A stretch of DNA of 64,000 nt from Trissonchulus latispiculum (lineage: Eukaryota; Nematoda; Enoplea; Enoplida; Ironidae), in contig JASAND010015626.1 of assembly GCA_030248195.1 (NCBI GenBank), forward strand, positions 18,469-82,468, written 5' to 3'. The notes under the pieces are model-generated. The model was not told where the DNA came from. It saw only the letters and a program-made list of their open reading frames with translations, and did not search any database. Shown piece by piece: positions 57,400-64,000 of this stretch (its first letter is position 1; every line of letters starts with the position of its first letter). The position numbers were made by a program, and so were the translations under genes.

Positions 57400-58745
57400 A
57401 AAAACTTTACTAAAATTTACTTAATGATTTCCTACACTTGCCCCATCCATTCAACCTAACACATATCATATCAAAATTGCTATTGCTCTTTGACACCATC
57501 AGAAAATGAAATTAATTTACACATCGACAATGAACACGAACAGTTCTAAATTTCCTTTGTATTCACAGAAAACTGCGGAAAACTGGAAACGAGAAGTGTG
57601 GAGTTGAGGGACTGAGTGAACAAAGTATTTTTGAAAAAACAAGGATTTAAATAAAGCAAGTTTATGCACAATTTCACTGGCTTCAATGTGAACCATAAGA
57701 TGCACGGTTGGATCTCTTTTGTGGTGGTTTTACGTTATACAGTGGAGATTTGTGTGTGTATTATGTGTGGTGTATTGGCATGTCCGGAAAACTTGGCGTT
57801 AGTAGCTGCTGAATAGACTCTTACACACCCACTGAGTAGTTGACAAACTTGATTGCCAGACTTTATGTCCAGATCTCCGGAAACCACCTAGACTGCAATA
57901 ACTTATAATACGCGTATATAAAGTTTGACTAGTCGGCAGATTCCCGCAGTGTTAGTCTGGTAAAGGCATTCCATGGAGTATAATTTGGGAGGAGCTGATA
58001 CGAGAATCATAAGAATCTTGCTTTCTCGTTTTTTGCCGAACAGTATTTTTGTAAAATTGTCTCCTAAACAAAACTAAAAGGCATTTAACAAGGTTAGCTG
58101 CGCCCTATGCACTGTTTGACCAGATTCGGGAGGAGGGTGATACTTTAAGACGTTCCTAATGCCTGAGCTTGAGCTTGAGCTTGGCTCTCTTTGATTTAGC
58201 ATCTATCTATGTTGTCGAAAAAATGGTGTATCAAAAATGTATTTTCATTTTAATTGTGATGCGATTGCAATACAAGCCAAGCATATCTTATAAAGTTATC
58301 TTAAACAGTGGAAATGTTGACAACACGATAACAACTACAAATAAGCTTCATATTTTTTGCGCATTGCAAGGTTTGACAAGTGGTGTGACATTTGTTCACT
58401 GAAATTTCTTGTTGATGATAAATTCTATCCCCAATCCAAGAATATGAACAGTTGAAAACAACGAGACTCCAAGCTGCAAAATTATAATAACAGCTGCTCA
58501 GGAGATTAAGCAAATTTACAGTTTCTGATAGGGAATGGGGAATGCAGTCGGTTCATGCTATGGACCAGGCACTTTATCCGTCCATCCTTTCCCGTGAACT
58601 GCTGTGGTCGACTATAATATGGCTTGAAGGTCGAAATGGAGCAATTACCATACGTCCCACAACGTGAAAAACTCTGCTCTTGAAAATGGATACGTAAACA
58701 TCTAAATATGCATCACTTGTTCACAATATAAACTACTATAAGTTT
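57400..58745. other. Intergenic, no gene seen
   Basis: AT-rich, with only short unsupported ORFs. Confidence 0.4.
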
Positions 58746-59219
58746 TTAGCTTTTGGCAAAGATTAGCGTTTCCTTCTCCTCCAACTTTGTCACTCTTTGT
58801 TCAATTTCTTGAAATGCGGATGATTCCTTCACTCGGTCAAATGATGCTGCCAAGCGAGATGTCGTTTTCAGTAGTTCCATTTGCATCTCTGGAAGTAGTT
58901 TGTTGTAATACTGATAAAGAGTGTTATCATCTCTTTTACCACTGCTTGCAAACTTTTCATCAATAATCGGACCGTATTTATCAGCGACGAGGTCTCTACA
59001 GACTTTCCAGAAATATTCATAAGGATCCGCTATCGACTCATCACTGGAATCGCTGCAAGACTCCGACTGATCAGATTGGTTTGACTTTGTAGAAGCATTT
59101 GTTTCCGTATCAGAATCATCAGAGTGCACATCGGATTCTTCTAAGTGATCCATGTGCGAGTGACGATGCAGTGACTGGCGATGCAAGTATTGCTTACCAC
59201 ACACTTTACAAAGATACAT
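58746..59219 (-). CDS. C2H2 zinc-finger protein, acidic, 157 aa
   Basis: An intact ORF. One C2H2 finger opens the protein (C-x2-C-x12-H-x4-H in YLCKVCGKQYLHRQSLHRHSH). An acidic Ser/Asp/Glu run of about 40 residues follows (SDDSDTETNAS), then a helical domain (YFWKVCRDLVADKYGPIIDEK) and a C-terminal coiled coil (EIEQRVTKLEEKE). A single finger is weak for DNA binding alone, so dimerisation through the coiled coil is possible. Proteins of this pattern occur scattered in invertebrate mobile-element regions. Its neighbour upstream is the satellite array, and it lies between the two copies of the direct repeat. Confidence 0.6.
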   Translation of the reverse strand: MYLCKVCGKQYLHRQSLHRHSHMDHLEESDVHSDDSDTETNASTKSNQSDQSESCSDSSDESIADPYEYFWKVCRDLVADKYGPIIDEKFASSGKRDDNTLYQYYNKLLPEMQMELLKTTSRLAASFDRVKESSAFQEIEQRVTKLEEKETLIFAKS

Positions 59220-59334
59220 TTTTCTTTAGTTCATAATAATTTCTTTTAATATAATTTAGCAGCATAACCTGTATAGGTTTCATAAATCGCGAAGATGTAA
59301 ACCTGTCTGTGATATAAAATTAAGCATGTCGACG

Positions 59335-60050
59335 GTTAGTGTAAACATGTTGACGTAAGCATGTAAGCATGCTGACGTGTAAGTGTAAACATGCCGATGT
59401 AAGCATGTAAGCATGCTGATGTGTAAGTGTGAACATGCTGACGTCAGCATGTAAGCATGCTGACGTGTAAGTGTAAACATGCTGACGTAAGCACGTAAGC
59501 ATGCTGACGTGTAAGTGTAAACATGCTGACGTAAGCATTTAAGCATGCTGATGTGTAAGTGTAAACATGCTGACGTAAGCATGTAAGCATGCTGACGTGT
59601 AAGTGTAAACATGGTGACGAAAGCATGTAAGCATGCTGACGTGTAAGTGTAAACATGCTGACGTGAGCATGTAAGCATGCTGATGTGTAAGCATGTAAGC
59701 ATGCTGACGTGTAAGCATGTAAGCATGCTGACGTAAGCATGTAAGCATGCTGACGTGTAAGTGTAAACATGCTGACGTAAGCACGTAAGCATGCTGACGT
59801 GTAAGTGTAAACATGCTGACGTAAGCATGTAAGCATGCTGACGTGTAAGTGTAAACATGCTGACGTAAGCATGTAAGCATGCTGATGTGTAAGCATGTAA
59901 GCATGCTGACGTAAGCATGTAAGCATGCTAACGTAAGCATGTAAGCATGCTGACGTGTAAGTGTAAGCATGCTGACGTGTAAGCATGTAAGCATGCTGAC
60001 GTGTAAGCATGTAAGCATGCTGACGTGTAAGCATGTAAGCATGCTGACAC
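59335..60050. repeat. 22-bp tandem satellite, ~715 bp
   Basis: About 32 units of 22 bp. Each has the core CATGCTGACG followed by one of two 12-bp tails, TGTAAGTGTAAA or TAAGCATGTAAG. The two unit types mostly alternate, giving a 44-bp higher-order period. The second type creates a palindromic AGCATGCT at each junction. Minus-strand ORFs with MLTSACLHAY-like repeats are artefacts of the period. Confidence 0.92.
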
Positions 60051-60267
60051 GTAATTCCTAGCTATCAATAACCACCAACTAGTTTGATTTTTTATTGAAT
60101 AATATAATAAGCATACTGTATACAACAAGCATTATTGACACAAATGTTTTTAACTGTCTTGTTCTTCATTCAGGATTGAGTGTAGTAGTTGATGAGCTCG
60201 GTGCGCTGAGCAGTATTTAGCTCCATCTCTTAGCATGTGGTCCGGACAGCAGCCATTGCCTTCGTCA

Positions 60268-60681
60268 TCACTCAATAGCATGTAGCTGGGAACCCCCAAA
60301 GGTACCAGCCTCAATTACCCTGACAAAGTTTCCCCTTTCCATCAACCCAGATCGAATTAGGTTCCACTGGGAAATACCCTTGGTTATAACCTTGTCAACA
60401 TTAGCTTCCTTCAAGATATTGGAGATGAGGTCCATTGCTTGATCCCAGGTTCGTAGATGAGGACTGCAATCCCAGTCGAAACATGATCGCCTGGTGACAT
60501 AGTGGATTGACTCCTGTTGATTTGATGTTAGTTTCTTCAGATCGTAGGGAGCTCGGATAAAGAAATGATGTATGGCCGGTTGATGAGGCTTGTGTTGTTT
60601 AATCAGAACAGTAACCTCCAAGGGAATATCTCCAAGTTTCGGAACACCAATGCAAGCAACAGCAATGAATGCAGTAGTCAT
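60268..60681 (-). CDS. Uncharacterised 137-aa protein, possibly mobile-element encoded
   Basis: An intact ORF starting MTTAFIAVACIGVPKLG. A beta-rich start runs into EVTVLIKQHKPHQPAIHHFFIRAPYDLKKL. Then come YVTRRSCFDWDC and a helical part (DQAMDLISNILKEANVDKVITKG). The order (short strands, an xxHFxxRPPY-like segment, then N/H-x-x-T-R before an aromatic-Asp pair, and a V-x-x-K-G strand) recalls an RNase H-like-fold family common in invertebrate Polintons and related elements. I hold this only weakly. A TATA box sits about 30 bp upstream. Confidence 0.5.
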   Translation of the reverse strand: MTTAFIAVACIGVPKLGDIPLEVTVLIKQHKPHQPAIHHFFIRAPYDLKKLTSNQQESIHYVTRRSCFDWDCSPHLRTWDQAMDLISNILKEANVDKVITKGISQWNLIRSGLMERGNFVRVIEAGTFGGSQLHAIE

Positions 60682-60705
60682 GACTGAAAACTTATCAATG
60701 TGGAG

Positions 60706-60716
60706 TTGTATTTATA
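60706..60716 (-). promoter_or_regulatory. TATA box upstream of the 137-aa ORF
   Basis: CTATAAATACA on the minus strand, 25-35 bp before the ATG at 60681. It would imply a very short 5' UTR, as in compact viral or transposon genes. Confidence 0.45.
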
Positions 60717-60877
60717 GGTAGGAAAGTAGGTTAGGATGAGTCATAGAAACCGGTTATAACCAGTTATTTTATAAATACAAGTTAACGATATCTAACGCAA
60801 GCGCCACAAACTAGTTGCGTAGGATCTCCCTCAAGCGCCTCCTGCGCCTCTGTCCTAGAACCCCCATTTTTATACTA

Positions 60878-61409
60878 CTGTCGCCCATGTAGCTTTTCTT
60901 TTCTTGAAAAGTTTCCATCAATTTCTAATTCTCGAATTACGGTAGCAACTCTCGTTATCTCTGAATTTTTAGCAGGAGCTAAAAAACTTTCGCAGGGGAT
61001 GATGTGAAAAACCTAGCAGTTACGGTCTGCGATTCTACAACCCTTCTAAACAACGATTGAAATTAATCATAACTGCTGTGTAGGTACTTCGGTCTGAGAT
61101 GATGAGTTATCCGATCAATTAGTCTAATTAATCAGTATTAGTGTTGGTATTGCTTACGTCAGGATCATTCGGGTTTTTAACCCATCTTTTATTCATTAGC
61201 TGTGCCGTCCTTATATGATAATGAACGGTAAGTTATTTAATAAACTCTATTTAATAAACTTTTGTACGCCAAGGTTGCCTCAGGTTTGATTAGGGTAGGA
61301 TCTTAGATTAGGGATCTGTTTTTCGTTGGACTTGCGCCCTCTCGGTGAACCTGCAGTAATCGCCATCCAATTCCCGGTATAGTTCCGGGCAGTAAACACG
61401 GGGATTGCT
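60878..61409 (+). repeat. Direct repeat A (LTR-like), right copy
   Basis: Second copy of the 513-bp sequence at 55879, 532 bp here because of an 18-bp insertion (GTTATCTCTGAATTTTT) near 60950. The homology stops at the same base in both copies (after GGGGATTGCT). Confidence 0.6.
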
Positions 61410-61526
61410 TGACCACGGGGCTTGGCTTGACCACGGGGCACACTCCAGCGGCACAACCCAGGGGGGGACGGGGACGGTCCAACGACACACAAACAGTCTA
61501 GAACACACAAAAAACATATAAGTAGT

Positions 61527-61940
61527 CTGGGGCGGATCCAGGGGGGGGGGGGGGGGGGGGGGGGGGCAGCCGACTCACCCCCCGTCGTGATTTGGAGGTA
61601 GAAAAAATTAAGGAGAGAAAGAGGAAAAAGGGCAAAAAACCAAAAAATTTCGCGCCTTCGGCGCGAATTTTCTTTTTTTAACCGCATATTTATTGCATTT
61701 ATGAAGAAAAGGCTTGAAATGCGTCCGATTTTTCGGAGAAAATTACCATTTTTGCCTAAAAATGTCAAGAATTTTAAAAAATGTTTTCAGTTCTTCAGTA
61801 TGAAAAGAATTAAAGATCCGAAGACCAATTTTATTGCAAAAACAAAAATTTTCTTCAACTTCTGGGGAGCTCCGCCCCCCCAGACCCCCCGCTAAAAATA
61901 TTTTACCGCCCCCCGTCACGAAATCCTGGATCCGGCAGTG
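61527..61940. mobile_element. Nonautonomous hAT-type MITE with poly-G
   Basis: Perfect 8-bp duplication TAAGTAGT (61519-61526 and 61941-61948). The ends are CTGGGGCGGATCCAG and the inverse of CACTGCCGGATCCAG. A long G-run sits next to the left end and C-rich patches lie near the right one. The core includes a CGCGCCTTCGGCGCG hairpin. No transposase. Confidence 0.85.
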
Positions 61941-61948
61941 TAAGTAGT

Positions 61949-62668
61949 ATATGGCAAAATAACATAAGGCAAGAACTATGAAAACAAAATTAAACTAACA
62001 AAAGCACCGATTTCAAATCCCGACTATATCCGTCAAAAAATAAAATGTAAAACCCGCAACTAGAAAACAACCAAAACGTGGAAATAGCAGACATCAAAAA
62101 TTCCGCGAAGACTGCAACTCAACGGAGCCCCTGAAAACAGGGTTATCTAGGCGCCCAGCCGGTTTCCAGGCCGGGAACCGGACCGCCCGGCCACGGGTAC
62201 TCCATATTTAAAATGCTAAGAAAACTCAGACAAAAAGAATATGAAAAGTTAGTATCATGAAAATATAGAAACAGCAGAAACCTAATATCACACCCTGGAG
62301 GACTATACCCTCAGAACAGCCTGATTTCGACGATTTTCCGGACCAACGGTCCGCCAAAACAAGCCCTAAATTAAGGCCAAATTTAATCTAAAAGGATCAA
62401 AATTTATACAAGAAAACAAAAATTTTGCAAGTAAAACTAACTGAATAGATTTTAGCTCGTAAAAAGAAAAGAATACTTTAATCTAAAACGAAAAACAAGG
62501 AATTTGAGATACACGGAAAGATCAACACAAATGCAAAGAAATAAAATCAAAACCAGGGCAAGGGTATACTCCTCCAAGACCAAGCAAACTTTAGAAAAAA
62601 TTTTTCAATCGAATTTTGGGAAAAGATGTTCAAAACAACCAACAACAACGAAACCCCAACGCCAGACC
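61949..62668. other. Probable 3' flank or UTR of the minus-strand NADAR ORF
   Basis: A-rich on the plus strand (T-rich in the sense of the neighbouring ORF), comparable in composition to the 3' UTR of the giant retroelement. It contains a CCGGTTTCCAGGCCGGGAA hairpin at about 62158-62182. No LTR end could be recognised. Confidence 0.4.
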
Positions 62669-64000
62669 TTACTGCGGATAAGCCTCCGCGGCCGAATTCC
62701 GGTCTTGCTCCTCTCTATATTCCCACAATGACAGAATCTGAGCACCCAGATCAGGGAAGAGCTCAGCCCGCAGGAGCATCAAAACTTTACCCATCCAATT
62801 TTGATAATCTGTTGTGCCCAACTTAGCCAACATGGGGTAATCATGGGGCCCCATCTTTTCCGCCACAGGAGCGGACTTGCCGATCCCCCAATATCGGTTA
62901 GGTGTGGCTTCGACCAGAATACGCACGCCAGAAGCGCGGAGCCATTCGACGAAAGGCTTACACACCTGAGCTTTTGCCCGGAGAATTTCCAACATGAGCA
63001 TAGCTCGCATGTGGTTATCCGGAGCTTCCCAGATATTACGGTATTGGACAACACGGGCAAACCACCCCTTTCCGTAATGTTTCGCCGCTTCCATTGCCTG
63101 AAAGGGGCACTCCAAACTGGCCAAGTAACGGCCCGGTTCCAGGAGGCCGAAGTAGATAAAAATCTTTCCAAACTGGTAGGCCAGTTCAGAGGCTTGGAAC
63201 AACAAACCCCAGATTTCCAAATATTCCGGCTGAGGGTTTCCCTCATCGTCGAGCACCTCGATCCTGTACATGTTAGAAGCCGGAGAACTCGTGCCCTGAA
63301 AGGCCTTGACTGCACCGTACCGCATGGCCGCATCCGAGGCCATGGCCGGGTGACGGATACAATCCTGGGTAACCGACTGAACTAGGTGCACAAAACGAGC
63401 CGACTTATCCTTCCAATACTTCAACGACTCCTTATAGGGTTGGAACATCGTGAGGGAAGGGTACACCCGTAGGAAAGGGACAAACTGCGCTATGGACGCT
63501 ACTGAGGCCAACGACTGCACAGGTCCCGTCCCTACGAGAGCAACCGGAGGAAAAACCACTTCCCCGTCCCGCGCCAGAGCCGGAAAGGAAATCGTACACT
63601 GCCAAGCATCAGCCCTCTCAGGTGGAAAAATCAGGTCAGCATGCTCTGGAGGTGCCGGAATAGGCTCATGACTAACTTGAGCACCACCAGGGAATAGCAT
63701 GCCGATCTGATGAAAATAGCGATCCAGAATAGACTCTGGGACCGCAAACGGCGCAGACTGGCCTGTGAGCCATTCCATCCAGTAATCATACGTCACTCGC
63801 CAGTAAGGATTTACCCCCGGCGGACCCGATTTTGACAGCACATTTGGAAGATGGGTCACCCGCCAGTGGCGATCCGACCAGGGCCGAAACGGAACCGCCG
63901 TCGGTGAAGCGTCCACCAGGCGCTGGATCGTCGACGCCGCGTAAGAGGGTAAGGTCTGCGTGCCCGCAAACGGGGGCGACGGAGCCAACCTATCCTCTGG
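62669..64000 (-). CDS. NADAR-domain protein of a second retroelement, N-terminus outside window
   Basis: The frame is open to the window edge (444 codons visible, stop at 62669) with no interruption. The first ~260 visible residues resemble the domain in front of NADAR in the giant retroelement. Paired segments are DRHWRVTHLPN with GRWRAPSVPG, DYWMEWLTG with NWLVENAET, and SIAQFVPFLRVYPSL with ALVPEMFRYPHL. The NADAR fold follows: FIYFGLLEPGRYLASL, CPFQAMEAAKHYGKGW, helix RAMLMLEILRAKAQVCKPFVEWL, LVEATPNRYWGIG (WGIG at 62879-62890) and NWMGKVLMLLRAEL. These are the classic YbiA/NADAR motifs, better preserved here than in the first copy. It would cleave an N-glycosidic bond in an unknown substrate. 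The start codon is not visible. A short acidic tail ends YREEQDRNSAAEAYPQ. Confidence 0.82.
   Translation of the reverse strand, partial: PEDRLAPSPPFAGTQTLPSYAASTIQRLVDASPTAVPFRPWSDRHWRVTHLPNVLSKSGPPGVNPYWRVTYDYWMEWLTGQSAPFAVPESILDRYFHQIGMLFPGGAQVSHEPIPAPPEHADLIFPPERADAWQCTISFPALARDGEVVFPPVALVGTGPVQSLASVASIAQFVPFLRVYPSLTMFQPYKESLKYWKDKSARFVHLVQSVTQDCIRHPAMASDAAMRYGAVKAFQGTSSPASNMYRIEVLDDEGNPQPEYLEIWGLLFQASELAYQFGKIFIYFGLLEPGRYLASLECPFQAMEAAKHYGKGWFARVVQYRNIWEAPDNHMRAMLMLEILRAKAQVCKPFVEWLRASGVRILVEATPNRYWGIGKSAPVAEKMGPHDYPMLAKLGTTDYQNWMGKVLMLLRAELFPDLGAQILSLWEYREEQDRNSAAEAYPQ

Noticed and set aside
59280..60042. Long minus-strand ORFs with repeated MLTSACLHAY-like peptides
   Set aside because: They follow exactly from the 22-bp satellite being open in several frames; all three frames give similar repetitive peptides and none has a domain.
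59335..60050. CRISPR-like array
   Set aside because: Units are contiguous 22-mers with no unique spacers, and the surroundings are eukaryotic.

Overview
The window is nuclear DNA of an invertebrate animal. It holds intronless rhodopsin-type chemoreceptor genes, a tRNA-Thr, very long intergenic stretches, and many transposons caught in states from intact ends to decayed fragments. The receptors and the Maverick/Polinton fragment would fit a nematode, but this is an inference. Host genes are few: a 7TM receptor cut by the left edge (1-951), an intact receptor (24316-25275, minus), a frameshifted paralogue of it (36372-37329, minus), a tRNA-Thr(AGT), and two small uncharacterised ORFs (58746-59219 and 60268-60681, minus) that may belong to a mobile element.

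The dominant feature is an 18.2-kb Ty3/Gypsy-type LTR retrotransposon (3646-21840) flanked by the 4-bp target duplication CTAC. After gag and pol (protease, RT, RNase H, truncated integrase) it carries about 6.5 kb of extra coding sequence. That part appears to have been one long polyprotein: a low-complexity head, a WRN/DEDDy-type 3'-5' exonuclease domain, a Pro-rich linker, an unrecognised globular domain, an Arg/Ser-rich tract, and a C-terminal NADAR (YbiA-type N-glycosidase) domain with a novel companion domain in front. At the right edge (62669-64000, minus) a second, strongly diverged and uninterrupted ORF repeats the companion-plus-NADAR layout. A retroelement lineage carrying an exonuclease and a NADAR domain is the most unusual finding here.

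The second virus-like region (43640 to about 49772) is a Maverick/Polinton fragment. It has a truncated major capsid protein, a penton-like minor capsid protein, a DUF8207-like protein, a packaging ATPase, a collagen-stalk fibre-like protein, a zinc-ribbon microprotein and a chromodomain integrase. No DNA polymerase or protease is present. Most of its genes are broken by single-base indels or stops.

Next to it (38188-43639) is a long-inverted-repeat element with about 1.9-kb arms around a Gypsy-like integrase ORF, resembling Ginger-type DNA transposons. One arm has been hit by a PIF/Harbinger-like MITE whose empty site survives in the other arm. Three hAT-type nonautonomous elements have perfect 8-bp target duplications (1052-1471, 25528-27348, 61527-61940). 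Two TTAA-flanked ~1-kb elements, several palindromic MITEs, a 22-bp satellite (59335-60050) and a ~520-bp direct repeat fill the rest. Many frameshifts in unrelated genes lie in homopolymer runs, so some of the apparent decay may be sequencing error.
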